From Sedimentibacter sp. MB35-C1 (lineage in GTDB: Bacteria; Bacillota; Clostridia; Tissierellales; Sedimentibacteraceae), in contig NZ_CP133188.1 of the NCBI RefSeq assembly GCF_030913635.1, positions 1,612,001-1,676,000 of the forward strand: DNA of 64,000 nt. Direction: 5' to 3'. Shown here piece after piece: positions 51,511 to 60,513 of the stretch; the stretch's first letter is position 1, and each line of letters opens with the position of its first letter. The notes beneath the pieces are model-generated. The model had not been told where the DNA came from, ran no database searches, and saw only the letters and a list, made by a program, of their open reading frames with translations. A program made the position numbers and the translations under genes.

Positions 51511-51930
51511 CTATCGAATCCTTCCGTATCCTCTACCTTGGCCAAATCCATTTCCATAATTGCAGCCCATACGACCGCCACCGATGCCATAACCATCACA
51601 GTATTCCGTTCTTTCGAGAATACCTGAATATATTTCATCAGCTTCTTCCTGTGTTAGATAACCATTGGCAACTCTTTCGTCAAGTAAACTTTTTTTACCT
51701 TCCAGCATTTCTGTATTGAATTCTTCCCACACTCCCTCATCAGATGCCAGCTGACCGAATGTCTTGCCAGATTCGTATCTTAGATCTATTGCTTCATCTA
51801 CGGTTTTTTCTGTTAACCCCGCAAAAATTTCAGCCGGTGAACCAGTTGTGAATGCAAATGCAGTTACGGAAGTTATAGCCAAAGTGAATGCTGCTACTCC
51901 TGCAAGTATAATTTTTTTAGATTTTTTCAT
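51511..51930 (-). CDS. Exported DUF2680-type protein with Gly-rich tail
   Basis: A 139-residue secreted protein. ATG 51930 is chosen for GGAGGT seven bases upstream. The signal peptide MKKSKKIILAGVAAFTLAITSVTAFA is cut near residue 26. The body (EIFAGLTEKTVDEAIDLRYESGKTFGQLASDEGVWEEFNTEMLEGKKSLLDERVANGYLTQEEADEIY) matches the small DUF2680 repeat found in clostridial exported proteins. The end is Gly/Tyr/Arg-rich with two Cys. It is divergent from a two-component system at 52105 and may be its target (inference). Confidence 0.75.
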   Translation of the reverse strand: MKKSKKIILAGVAAFTLAITSVTAFAFTTGSPAEIFAGLTEKTVDEAIDLRYESGKTFGQLASDEGVWEEFNTEMLEGKKSLLDERVANGYLTQEEADEIYSGILERTEYCDGYGIGGGRMGCNYGNGFGQGRGYGRIR

Positions 51931-52104
51931 TTTTTGTACCTCCATTTATTTTGTTTTGTTCTATGTAATTAAGATAACCTATAATTATGGCGAAATTTTG
52001 TCAAAAGTATTTATTTTTTATGAAAATTAATTTTAAAAAGACATAAATTAGTCACACATTTATTTTAATATGGTATAATTATCAAAACAAAATGAGGTGA
52101 TTGT

Positions 52105-52788
52105 ATGCCAACAATTCTGATTGCAGATGACAACAGACAGATAACTTCAATTTTAAAGGAGTATGCTCTAAGCGAAGGATTTGAAGTCAAAATAGCTTAT
52201 GACGGAAATTCAGCTGTGGAAGCATTTGATAAATATGCTCCGGATATTGTATTACTTGATGTAATGATGCCTCAAAAGGACGGATTTGAGGTCTGCCGTG
52301 AAATACGCAAAAAGTCAAATGTACCTGTTATTATGATAACTGCCAGAGGAGAGGATTTTGAAAAAATTATGGGACTTGATATAGGAGCGGATGATTATAT
52401 AGTTAAACCGTTTTCTCCTGGTGAAGTCATGGCAAGAGTAAGGGCAATTATGCGCAGGATATTTTCTGATGATAAGGTGAACAAACAACTGATAACATAT
52501 TCAAACCTGGTAATTGATATGGACGATTACAATGTAACGATTAATGATGAGAAAGTATCATTAACAAAAAAAGAAATAGAAATACTTTGGACGCTTGCTT
52601 CAAGTAAAAATAAGGTTTTTACCAGAGAAAACCTGCTTAACAGCTTATGGGGATATGATTATTACGGAGATAACAGAACTGTTGATTCCCATATAAAAAG
52701 GCTGCGTTCAAAGCTTGATGAATTTGAACACGATGGTTGGGAAATAAAAACCATATGGGGTGTGGGATATAAATTTGAGGTGAGATAA
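52105..52788 (+). CDS. OmpR/PhoB-family response regulator
   Basis: A 227-residue DNA-binding regulator. Receiver with Asp52 (IVLLDVMMPQKDG), Lys in YIVKPFSPGE; C-terminal winged helix (SLTKKEIEILWTLASSKNKVFTRENLLNSLWGYDYYGDNRTVDSHIKRLRSKL). ATG 52105 follows GAGGTGA. Its stop overlaps the kinase start by one base, so the two form a coupled operon. The targets could include the divergent DUF2680 gene and the aldo/keto reductase downstream. Confidence 0.94.
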   Translation: MPTILIADDNRQITSILKEYALSEGFEVKIAYDGNSAVEAFDKYAPDIVLLDVMMPQKDGFEVCREIRKKSNVPVIMITARGEDFEKIMGLDIGADDYIVKPFSPGEVMARVRAIMRRIFSDDKVNKQLITYSNLVIDMDDYNVTINDEKVSLTKKEIEILWTLASSKNKVFTRENLLNSLWGYDYYGDNRTVDSHIKRLRSKLDEFEHDGWEIKTIWGVGYKFEVR

Positions 52789-54263
52789 TGAAAAATAAAA
52801 TTGCGTTTAAGCTGACTATATATTTTTCTGCAGCCCTTATTGTGTTTGCTGTCATAATAGGAATAATTTTTATCAGTCTATTTAAAAATAATACAGTAGA
52901 TTTGCATAAAACGGAAATGGAAAACAGGGCACTGACAATTGCGGATACAATATCTGAACTGACTGAAGGCTCGGGGTTAGATTTCGGGGGTATGCATGGG
53001 AAAATGGGCATGAATGGTATGATGACCATGAGAGGCGGAATAGGAACATATCTGAAAAATATAGATGATATTGCAATGGCTGATGCATGGATTGTAGATG
53101 AAGATTTGAACTTGCTCACAACTGGAACTATGGCACATATGAATTACAGTTATGCTGACCTGCCTGAAGATGCGGATTCAGTAGTAAGAGAAGTGTTTAA
53201 TGGAGTTACAACGTTCAGCGAGGGATTCAGTGATCTTTTAGATTCGCCTACTATTACTGTGGGAACACCTATTAAGTCAGGGAATGAAATTATTGGAGCT
53301 TTACTTTTACATTCGCCTGTAAAGGGGATTGATGAAGGTGTTAAGGAAGGATATAAAGTATTAGTGCTGAGTATTCTTGTCTCCCTTGTTTTATCCATTA
53401 TTCTGTCAACGGTACTTGCGGTTACATTTGCAAAGCCTTTAAAAAATATGAAGGATACAGCATTTAAGCTTGCTCAAGGACAGTATTCCGCAAGGACGGA
53501 AGTAAATCAGAACGACGAAATTGGAGAGCTTGCAAACACTTTGGACTGGTTAAGCCATAAACTTTATCTAGCAAGTCTTGAGAGCGAAAATCTTCAAAAG
53601 CAGAGGCAGGAATTCATATCCAACATCTCACATGAACTTAGGACGCCAGTAACAGTTATCAGGGGATCTCTTGAAGCTTTGTGCGATGGTATAATTAAGG
53701 ATCCGGAAAAAATATCGGAGTATTACATGCAGATGCTCAGTGAAAGCAAAGGGTTGGAAAGGCTGGTTAATGATCTGCTTGAGTTGTCAAGGCTTCAGAA
53801 TACAGACTTTAAAATAGAAACAGAAGATGTTAATATATTTGATATTTTAGAAGATGTTGTACGAAGTGCTTCAAAAATTGCACAGCGCAAAAACATTAAA
53901 ATAGAGTACGTGCATGATACGAATTTGTTTATTATTAACGGTGACTACGGGCGTCTTCGACAGATGTTCATGGTTGTAGTAGATAATGCAATTAAATTTT
54001 CTAAGGAAAATGAAACGGTCAGCATTAATATGGAAAAACAAAAAGTAATTATAAAAGATACAGGTATCGGTATTTCAAAAGAAAATCTTCCTCATATATT
54101 TGATCGTTATTTTAAAGATGAATCAGACAACAACAAGACAGGAACAGGACTGGGGCTGACAATTGCAAAGCAAATAGCATTAAGGCATGGCATTAGCTTA
54201 ACAGCAGCCAGCGAACAAAATAAAGGAACGAGCTTTATATTTGACTTATCAGATGTGAAGTAA
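52788..54263 (+). CDS. Sensor histidine kinase with Met/Gly-rich extracellular domain
   Basis: A 491-residue membrane kinase. First membrane segment about 8-30; extracellular domain about 31-185; second membrane segment VLVLSILVSLVLSIILSTVLAVTF; HAMP; HisKA with His282 in ISHELRTPVT; ATPase domain (DNAIKFSKENE, DTGIGISKENLPHIFDRYF, GTGLGLTIAKQI). The extracellular part contains GGMHGKMGMNGMMTMRGG, six methionines and one histidine in a short loop, then AHMNYSYADL. Such Met/His loops can bind copper or silver ions, but this is inference. Encoded directly after its response regulator. Confidence 0.93.
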   Translation: MKNKIAFKLTIYFSAALIVFAVIIGIIFISLFKNNTVDLHKTEMENRALTIADTISELTEGSGLDFGGMHGKMGMNGMMTMRGGIGTYLKNIDDIAMADAWIVDEDLNLLTTGTMAHMNYSYADLPEDADSVVREVFNGVTTFSEGFSDLLDSPTITVGTPIKSGNEIIGALLLHSPVKGIDEGVKEGYKVLVLSILVSLVLSIILSTVLAVTFAKPLKNMKDTAFKLAQGQYSARTEVNQNDEIGELANTLDWLSHKLYLASLESENLQKQRQEFISNISHELRTPVTVIRGSLEALCDGIIKDPEKISEYYMQMLSESKGLERLVNDLLELSRLQNTDFKIETEDVNIFDILEDVVRSASKIAQRKNIKIEYVHDTNLFIINGDYGRLRQMFMVVVDNAIKFSKENETVSINMEKQKVIIKDTGIGISKENLPHIFDRYFKDESDNNKTGTGLGLTIAKQIALRHGISLTAASEQNKGTSFIFDLSDVK

Positions 54264-54278
54264 AAAGTGAAGGTGTAT

Positions 54279-55454
54279 ATGCTTACTAGAACAAACATAA
54301 AAAATGGTGATGAACTTTCAATACTTGGCTTTGGCTGCCTTCGGTTGCCATCGAATGAAACTGAAGCAATCAGCCTGATTCGAAGTGCAATTGAGCAAGG
54401 TATAAATTATTTTGATACTGCTTACGTATATCAGGCAGGGAAAAATGAAGTGCTATTAGGTAAGGCTCTGACTGACGGATACAGAGAAAGGGTGAAAATT
54501 GCGACTAAACTTCCTCCTTACATGGTAAATAGTTTGAACAGAGCAGTAAAAATATTTGAAACACAGCTTGACAGTCTGAGAACTGAATGCATAGATTACT
54601 ATCTGCTTCACATGTTAACTGACAAGGCAATGTTTGACAAGATGGTATCACTGGGTGTGATGGAATGGCTTGAGGAAGAAAAGAAAAAAGGAACTATTAA
54701 AAACCTGGGCTTTTCTTTCCATGGGAGCAAAATAGATTTTGAAATGATTGTAAAGTCATATGACTGGGATTTTTGCCAGATACAGTACAATTATATGGAT
54801 GAGTATAACCAGGCCGAGAGATCAGGGTTGGAGCTTGCTTATTCACTGAATATACCTGTAATAATAATGGAACCTCTGAGAGGCGGAAAGCTTGTTACAA
54901 ATCTTCCGGAAGAAGTTATTTCAGCGTTTAATGACTTTGATGAAAAAAGATCTCCTGCAGAATGGGCACTTAGATGGGTGTGGAATCACAAAGAGGTTAC
55001 AGTCGTGCTGTCAGGTATGAATGCTGAAAGCCAGCTTGCGGAAAATATAGATACGGCCCAATCAGCACATGCTGGTTCATTATCTTTTGAGGAGCTTAGG
55101 GTGTATGATGAGGTTAAAAAAATAATGGCTGAAAAAACTAAAATTCCATGCACAGCCTGCGGCTACTGTATGCCTTGTCCTCACGGGGTAAATATACCAG
55201 GGTGTTTTTCTGCATACAATGATAAATATTTGCTATCAGGTAAAAGATTTAGATGGAAATACGTACAGACGCTTGGTGGATTTTCTTCAAAGTCGGCATT
55301 TGCATCACAATGTGTTGAATGCGGAAAATGTGAAGTTCATTGTCCTCAAAAAATAGAAATAAGAAAAGAATTGAAAAATGTCTCTAAGGAAATGGAGGGA
55401 ATATTGTTCAGACCAATCATAAAAATAGCAAGAAAAATGCTAAGAATTAAATAA
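54279..55454 (+). CDS. Aldo/keto reductase with C-terminal 4Fe-4S segment
   Basis: A 391-residue oxidoreductase. The N-terminal TIM-barrel AKR domain has LGFGCLRLP, YFDTAYVYQAGKNEVLLGKAL (catalytic Asp and Tyr) and ATKLPPYM. The C-terminal region carries cysteine groups CTACGYCMPCPHGVNIPGC and CVECGKCEVHCPQKIEIRKEL, i.e. a ferredoxin-like domain. ATG 54279 is the best start, though only AAGGTG stands close before it. This type of fused reductase is common in clostridia; substrates are mostly unknown. It follows the kinase gene by 15 bases and may be part of that operon. Confidence 0.9.
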   Translation: MLTRTNIKNGDELSILGFGCLRLPSNETEAISLIRSAIEQGINYFDTAYVYQAGKNEVLLGKALTDGYRERVKIATKLPPYMVNSLNRAVKIFETQLDSLRTECIDYYLLHMLTDKAMFDKMVSLGVMEWLEEEKKKGTIKNLGFSFHGSKIDFEMIVKSYDWDFCQIQYNYMDEYNQAERSGLELAYSLNIPVIIMEPLRGGKLVTNLPEEVISAFNDFDEKRSPAEWALRWVWNHKEVTVVLSGMNAESQLAENIDTAQSAHAGSLSFEELRVYDEVKKIMAEKTKIPCTACGYCMPCPHGVNIPGCFSAYNDKYLLSGKRFRWKYVQTLGGFSSKSAFASQCVECGKCEVHCPQKIEIRKELKNVSKEMEGILFRPIIKIARKMLRIK

Positions 55455-55488
55455 AGCCACAAGCAGCATATGCTACTTGTGGTTTTTA
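55453..55488. terminator. Terminator between convergent aldo/keto reductase and CAP-domain genes
   Basis: GCCACAAG...AGC and GCT...CTTGTGGT pair around one mismatch, with TTTTT behind and A-rich sequence in front. Confidence 0.78.
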
Positions 55489-55501
55489 AATACATTGTAG
55501 A

Positions 55502-56119
55502 TTAATTTGTGAACATCTGTGTCCAATATGGTGTTCCGTTTGAATCAGTAACATATCCAACGCCTATTTTTCCAAAGTTGGTTGAAAGTATGTTTGCTCT
55601 ATGACCTTCGGAATTCATCCATGCGTTAACTACCTGTTCAGGTGTATTTTGGCCTGATGCTATATTTTCACCCCATGCTGACCAGTTAATTCCAAAGTTT
55701 CTTAACATGTCACCGGCACTTCCGTATGTGGGAGACTGGTGAGCAAAATAGTTGTTATCGGCCATGTCCTTTGATTTAGCTCTTGCTACATTAGAAATAG
55801 ATGAATCCAATACCAAAGGGTTAAGTCCGTTTTTTTCTCTCTCAACATTTACTAATTGTACAACTCTCTGCTCATAGCTCGAATTTGAAGATTTAGTAGA
55901 TGAATTTGCAGTTTGTTTAGTTTCTGCCTGTGAATTTTCAGCAGGTTGCTTTTGTGCGCTAGATTCCGCTTGATTATAATCTGTATTCGTATAATTAATA
56001 TTATTATTAAACAAGTCATAGAAATTGAAGTTAAAAGCGTTCATATCAGCTGCGAAAGCAGTATTTGATGATAGTGCTAAAATTGTTGCTAAAGTTAATG
56101 CTAAAATTTTATTTCTCAT
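55502..56119 (-). CDS. Exported CAP/SCP-domain protein (YkwD-like)
   Basis: A 205-residue secreted protein: signal peptide MRNKILALTLATILALSSNTAFAAD, a low-complexity Asn/Ser/Gln linker (about 25-80), then a CAP domain from about residue 80: QRVVQLVNVEREKNGLNPLVLDSSISNVARAKSKDMADNNYFAHQSP, WGENIASGQ, WMNSEGHRANIL and GVGYVTDSNGTPYWTQMFT. The His and Glu of the CAP cavity are present (YFAHQSP, WGENIA, SEGHR). Proteins of this kind occur in vegetative cells and spore coats of Firmicutes; their function is unresolved. ATG 56119 follows AGGAGA. Confidence 0.9.
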   Translation of the reverse strand: MRNKILALTLATILALSSNTAFAADMNAFNFNFYDLFNNNINYTNTDYNQAESSAQKQPAENSQAETKQTANSSTKSSNSSYEQRVVQLVNVEREKNGLNPLVLDSSISNVARAKSKDMADNNYFAHQSPTYGSAGDMLRNFGINWSAWGENIASGQNTPEQVVNAWMNSEGHRANILSTNFGKIGVGYVTDSNGTPYWTQMFTN

Positions 56120-56555
56120 TATATTCTCCTTTTGTTTTATATAATTACCCCTAACCTTAACGAACGTAATCTATTTTGATATTATCCTTTCGTTGTGAAT
56201 AAATTATAGCATGTACAATTATGAAATGTAACCCTCAAATACTTGAACAGTTGGAAAATATGACAAATATATTACACAATTATCAACTGAAAATAAATAT
56301 TACAAGTTTATTACAAAATTCTAAGTGTTTGACCTAGAGGCACAATGTTTGTATTTCAGCATTTATTATAATTTTGAAATGCAAAATACAATATAAAATA
56401 ACTTTTATATAAAATAATATTTTAACAAATGATATATACATCAGCATATACAACAAAACCAAGCAAATAATATTCGAACAAATGTTTGACAAGCAAATCA
56501 TATTGTAGTATTATTGAGTAAATTACTTTACTGATTAATAGGTGCGTGGTGAAAT
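56120..56555. other. Divergent intergenic region
   Basis: AT-rich, about 435 bp, with the upstream region of the CAP gene on one side and the LexA-box promoter (56475-56514) on the other. No ORF is supported. Confidence 0.6.
56475..56514 (+). promoter_or_regulatory. Promoter with LexA-like box for the radical SAM pair
   Basis: TTGACA (56486-56491), 17-bp spacer, TATTAT (56509-56514). CGAAC-AAAT-GTTTG (56475-56488) overlaps the -35 box and differs from the Firmicute SOS box CGAAC-N4-GTTCG by one base; clostridial LexA boxes often have GTTT here. Confidence 0.75.
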
Positions 56556-57803
56556 ATGAATGAAAGCTTGTTTAATAAACTAAGAATATTGTCAGATGCC
56601 GCAAAATATGATGTTTCATGTGTTTCAAGCGGGGTTGAAAGAAAGAATAAAACAGTAGGGGGAATAGGGAATGCTTCGTCTGCCGGTATATGCCATGCTT
56701 GGTCGTCAGACGGCAGATGTATTTCTCTGCTTAAGATTTTACTTACAAATGATTGCATCTATGACTGCAGCTACTGTCTTAACAGAGTGACGAATAATAC
56801 TGAAAGAGCAACTTTCACACCCGAAGAGGTTGCCGAGCTGACAATTCAGTTTTACAGGAGAAACTATATAGAAGGATTATTTTTAAGTTCTGCTGTGGAG
56901 AAAAGTCCCGACCATACAATGGAAAACATATATAAAGTTTTGGAACTACTGAGATATAAATATAATTTTTGGGGTTATGTGCATGTTAAGGTTATTCCGG
57001 GAGCAGATCCAATGCTTGTTCAAAAAGCAGGAATGCTGGCAGATAGAATGAGTGTTAATATAGAGCTTCCCACAGAAAAAAGTTTAAGAGCGCTTGCTCC
57101 TCAGAAAAAAATTGAAAATATTATTAAACCTATGTCAGTAATAAATAATGAAATAACCCGCACAATTGAAGATGAAAAATTTTTTCGCAGCACACCTAGA
57201 TTTGTGCCGGGAGGGCAGTCCACACAAATGATTATTGGGGCAACTCCGGATAGCGACAAAACCATCCTTGGATTGTCACAGAATTTATATGATAGATTTA
57301 ATATGAAGAGAGTTTTCTTTTCTGCATACATTCCTGTGATTTCATCGCCCAATCTGCCGGCTATAAGCACAATGCCACCTCTTTTGAGAGAACACAGGCT
57401 TTATCAGGCAGATTGGCTCATGCGCTTTTATTATTTTAATTGTGAGGAATTATTTACGGAAACCGACCAAAATCTCGATTTGGATTTCGATCCTAAAATG
57501 ATGTATGCACTTAGAAATTTGAACAGGTTTCCCTTAGAAATTAATAAGGCTCCTTACGAAGAACTTCTGAGAATTCCCGGACTTGGAGTAAAGAGTGCCC
57601 AAAAAATTGTTAGAGAAAGGAAAAATGCGCAACTGTCCTATGATTCGCTAAAAAAAATGCGCACAGTTTTAAAAAGAGCAAAATATTTTATAACTGTTAA
57701 AGGAAAATACTATGGGAATGTTAAATTTGATCCTGAGATTATAAAAACGGAACTGAGAAGAATGGAAGTTCAACAACAGCTTTCAATTTACGATTTAATA
57801 TAG
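56556..57803 (+). CDS. Putative DNA modification/repair radical SAM protein
   Basis: A 415-residue protein. The radical SAM cluster motif is C67-IYD-C71-SY-C74 (CX3CX2C). SCVSSG, SSAGICHAWSSDGRCISLLKILLTND precedes it. The C-terminal 90 residues form helix-hairpin-helix repeats (NRFPLEINKAPYEELLRIPGLGVKSAQKIVRE), which bind DNA. This is the family known from genome annotation as putative DNA modification/repair radical SAM protein, always paired with the DUF4130 protein encoded next (8 bp downstream). The enzymatic reaction is unknown. ATG 56556 has a poor ribosome-binding site (GTGGTG). Confidence 0.9.
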   Translation: MNESLFNKLRILSDAAKYDVSCVSSGVERKNKTVGGIGNASSAGICHAWSSDGRCISLLKILLTNDCIYDCSYCLNRVTNNTERATFTPEEVAELTIQFYRRNYIEGLFLSSAVEKSPDHTMENIYKVLELLRYKYNFWGYVHVKVIPGADPMLVQKAGMLADRMSVNIELPTEKSLRALAPQKKIENIIKPMSVINNEITRTIEDEKFFRSTPRFVPGGQSTQMIIGATPDSDKTILGLSQNLYDRFNMKRVFFSAYIPVISSPNLPAISTMPPLLREHRLYQADWLMRFYYFNCEELFTETDQNLDLDFDPKMMYALRNLNRFPLEINKAPYEELLRIPGLGVKSAQKIVRERKNAQLSYDSLKKMRTVLKRAKYFITVKGKYYGNVKFDPEIIKTELRRMEVQQQLSIYDLI

Positions 57804-57810
57804 GTGTACT

Positions 57811-58539
57811 ATGGATTATTTATATGATGGGACTTTTGAAGGATTGCTAACCTGTATCTATTATCATTATAAAAATGAGGCGGCCTCAGGAATATATGAA
57901 ATTTCAAAATATCAGCATTCAATGCTGAATGAAAGCGAAGTGATTGAAACTGATATATTAAAGGCATCGATTGTGTCGGAATCGATATTGAAAAAAATTT
58001 CCAGAGAAGCATATGTTGATATATATTATTGCTATTTGTCTTTTTTGGAAAATAAAGAAAATTATATACTTGATTTTTTAGTATTTGCTTTTAAATATGG
58101 TAAAAACACAATGAATTTCTATACTCATGATAAGGTTCTTCCTATAAAAGAGGCTTCTCTTAAGGTTACCAGAGAGGTTCATAGATTTCTTGGAATTTTA
58201 CGCTTTTCAGATATTGATGGAATTCTTTTTGCAAAATTTTCTCCCGACAATGATGTATTATTATTAGTTGTTGATCATTTTGCAGATAGATATAGATTTG
58301 AGAAATTCTTAATTTATGATGAGAAAAGAAAAAAAGCTGCAATATATGCTGATGAAACATGGGAAATCAAGGAAAACATTAATATAGAAAGTATTGAATA
58401 TTCTGAAGACGAAGCAATGATTCAAGGGTTGTGGAAGCAGTATTTTACAGACATGGCAATTAAGGAGAGAAAGAATTTTAATTTGCAGTTTCAATTTGTT
58501 CCTGCCAGATACAGAAAAAACATGTCTGAATTTAAATGA
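57811..58539 (+). CDS. TIGR03915/DUF4130 putative DNA-repair partner
   Basis: A 242-residue cytoplasmic protein, MDYLYDGTFEGLLTCIYYHYKNE..., the usual partner of the radical SAM protein upstream. The C-terminal half is the DUF4130 domain (REVHRFLGILRFSDIDGILFAKFSPDNDVLLLVVDHFADRYRFEKFLIYDEKRKKAAIYAD). The set resembles a DNA-base repair pair in which this protein may carry the glycosylase-like or substrate-holding part. The LexA-like box ahead of the operon supports a DNA-damage role. No catalytic residue is assigned. Confidence 0.85.
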   Translation: MDYLYDGTFEGLLTCIYYHYKNEAASGIYEISKYQHSMLNESEVIETDILKASIVSESILKKISREAYVDIYYCYLSFLENKENYILDFLVFAFKYGKNTMNFYTHDKVLPIKEASLKVTREVHRFLGILRFSDIDGILFAKFSPDNDVLLLVVDHFADRYRFEKFLIYDEKRKKAAIYADETWEIKENINIESIEYSEDEAMIQGLWKQYFTDMAIKERKNFNLQFQFVPARYRKNMSEFK

Positions 58540-58657
58540 ACATAAGAAAAGTTCAATTTTTTATTTAGAAAAAGTTGTGACTTTTAGATGAATATGCTTT
58601 TATTTTGAAATGAAAATAAGTATGCAATAAAGTTCATGCAACAAATAAGCTAAAAAC

Positions 58658-58695
58658 ATGAAACATAATGAAACGCGGTAGCAACAACATGAAAC
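58658..58695 (+). promoter_or_regulatory. Candidate enhancer: ATGAAAC repeats
   Basis: ATGAAAC occurs at 58658-58664, 58668-58674 and 58689-58695, that is, offsets of 10 and 21 bp, so all three lie on the same face of the helix. They are about 130-165 bp before the sigma-54 promoter, where an activator would bind. Confidence 0.5.
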
Positions 58696-58822
58696 AATGC
58701 CGTGCTTTTTTTATTATTATATTTTAAAAAAATCTTTTATAAAAATTAAAACATGGCAGTTATAAATATTTATTTGTTGAAAAATCAATGATATATTAAA
58801 ATATAAAAAATAATTATTTACG

Positions 58823-58839
58823 TTGGCATGAGGTTTGCT
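58823..58839 (+). promoter_or_regulatory. Sigma-54 promoter of the DASS-CoA transferase-lyase operon
   Basis: TTGGCATGAGGTTTGCT: GG and GC are 10 bases apart, and only one base differs from the consensus YTGGCACGRNNNTTGCW. Confidence 0.88.
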
Positions 58840-58941
58840 TATAATATTTTGTACTTGCTTGTACTACAGTTTTATAAATGCGCGTTTATAAAAAACTTAT
58901 TAAAATTTATTACTAATAACTAAGAAAATACGGAGGATTCA

Positions 58942-60384
58942 ATGGGTGAATTTAAAGTTAGGAAAATAGGTCTTATAGCGGGAGTTATTTTAAGTGCTAT
59001 ATTGTTAGCAATGCCTGCTCCGGCAGGTCTGACAGTTTTAGGTCAAAAAGTATTGGCGGTATCAGTGCTGATGATAGTTTTTTGGATGACGGAGGCAATA
59101 CCGATTCCAATGACTGCGTTATTACCCATATTACTGTATCCGCTTCTGGGGATTACAGGATCAAAGGGTCAAAACGAAATTGAACTATTCAGGCATTATG
59201 CTTACCCGACAGTATATCTGGTGCTGGGAGTTGGATTTTTAGCTTCTGCAATGCAGAAATGGGGATTGCACAGAAGAATGGCACTTGGAATTGTAAAAAA
59301 AGTGGGAAGTAAGCCAAGCAGAATTATTTTAGGATTTATACTTGCAACGGCATTTATATCAATGTGGATGTCAAATACTACCGCTACAGCTATGATGCTG
59401 CCGGTTGCAATATCAATAATCGCAACAATGGGTGATCAAATAACCGGAGGGTTTAAAAAAGCATTAGTTCTTGCTATACCGTTTGCGGCTACTTTGGGAG
59501 GTATTGCTACTGTAATAGGTACAACTACCAACCCTACAGGAATAGGCATAATTCAAGAAACTCTTGGATTGGAGATCAGCTTCCTGGAATGGATGAAGAT
59601 AGGGCTTCCGTTTACAGCTATTATGCTTCCGGTAGTATGGATTTATCTTCGTAAATTTTATAAAACAGACAAAATGGAAGATATAAACATAGATGTTGTA
59701 AACAATGAATATGAAGCATTGGGACCTATGAACAAAGGAGAAAAGCTGACAGCAGTAGTTTTTGCAGTTTCAGTTCTCTGCTGGGTTACCCGCTCTCTCT
59801 GGAAATCATATATACCGTTTGCTACTGATGAAACAATAGCAATAGCTATAGCAATTTCAACAATGGTTATTCCGGTTGATTACAAAAAAGGAGTATATCT
59901 TCTTGAAGGTAAGCAGGCATTATCAGAAGCACCATGGGGGACAATGCTGCTGTTAGGCGGTTCAATGGTTATGGGAAATGCCTTTACGGATGCCGGTGTT
60001 GCAAAATGGGTTGCATCTAACCTGGGAGCACTCAGCAGTATGTCGCCTATAGTGATTATTATTGCAGTAGGTTTAGTAACTGCAATACTTACGGAAGTTA
60101 CAACAAACGCAGTTGTTGTTGCGTCTTTCCTTCCTGTCTTGGCAGGTATTGCAAAAGGAATAGGAATGGATCCGCTTCAGCTGATGCTGACTTGTATGAT
60201 TGCATCAAACTTTGCATTCATGCTTCCTCCTTCAACACCTCCAAATGCAATTGCTTACAGTACAGGTGCATTTGAAATATCAGATTTAATGAAGGCAGGC
60301 CTTGGATTAAAAATAATAGGACTAGTTTTATTCCCGCTTATAATGTATTTTATAACGTTTGGTTTATTGGGCGTAGGAATGTAA
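58942..60384 (+). CDS. DASS-family (SLC13-type) anion:sodium symporter
   Basis: A 480-residue inner-membrane transporter with about 11-13 hydrophobic segments. Family signatures: FWMTEAIPIPMTALLPILLYPLLGI at the N-terminus; FISMWMSNTTATAMMLPVA and GTTTNPTGIGI, the SNT sodium/substrate motifs of the first repeat; and the second repeat ILTEVTTNAVVVASFLPVL with NFAFMLPPSTPPNAIAYSTGAF. Family members carry C4-dicarboxylates, citrate or sulfate; together with the CoA-transferase downstream, a carboxylic acid is likely. First gene of the sigma-54-driven operon. ATG 58942 follows CGGAGGA. Confidence 0.92.
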   Translation: MGEFKVRKIGLIAGVILSAILLAMPAPAGLTVLGQKVLAVSVLMIVFWMTEAIPIPMTALLPILLYPLLGITGSKGQNEIELFRHYAYPTVYLVLGVGFLASAMQKWGLHRRMALGIVKKVGSKPSRIILGFILATAFISMWMSNTTATAMMLPVAISIIATMGDQITGGFKKALVLAIPFAATLGGIATVIGTTTNPTGIGIIQETLGLEISFLEWMKIGLPFTAIMLPVVWIYLRKFYKTDKMEDINIDVVNNEYEALGPMNKGEKLTAVVFAVSVLCWVTRSLWKSYIPFATDETIAIAIAISTMVIPVDYKKGVYLLEGKQALSEAPWGTMLLLGGSMVMGNAFTDAGVAKWVASNLGALSSMSPIVIIIAVGLVTAILTEVTTNAVVVASFLPVLAGIAKGIGMDPLQLMLTCMIASNFAFMLPPSTPPNAIAYSTGAFEISDLMKAGLGLKIIGLVLFPLIMYFITFGLLGVGM

Positions 60385-60513
60385 TAAATAAATCATGGAG
60401 CAGGGGTACCTGCTCCATATCCTTGAGATTAGAGAGAAAATTTAATATCAATAAAAAATAAAATTTGTACAATAAACATTGACAGAAAGATTATTTGTAA
60501 AGGAGAAATAAAG

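Larger units (their letters stand above)
58540..58941 (+). other. Long leader/regulatory region of the DASS operon
   Basis: About 400 bp without an ORF. It holds three phased ATGAAAC repeats (58658-58695) and the -24/-12 promoter at 58823, listed separately, and otherwise AT-rich sequence. Confidence 0.7.
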
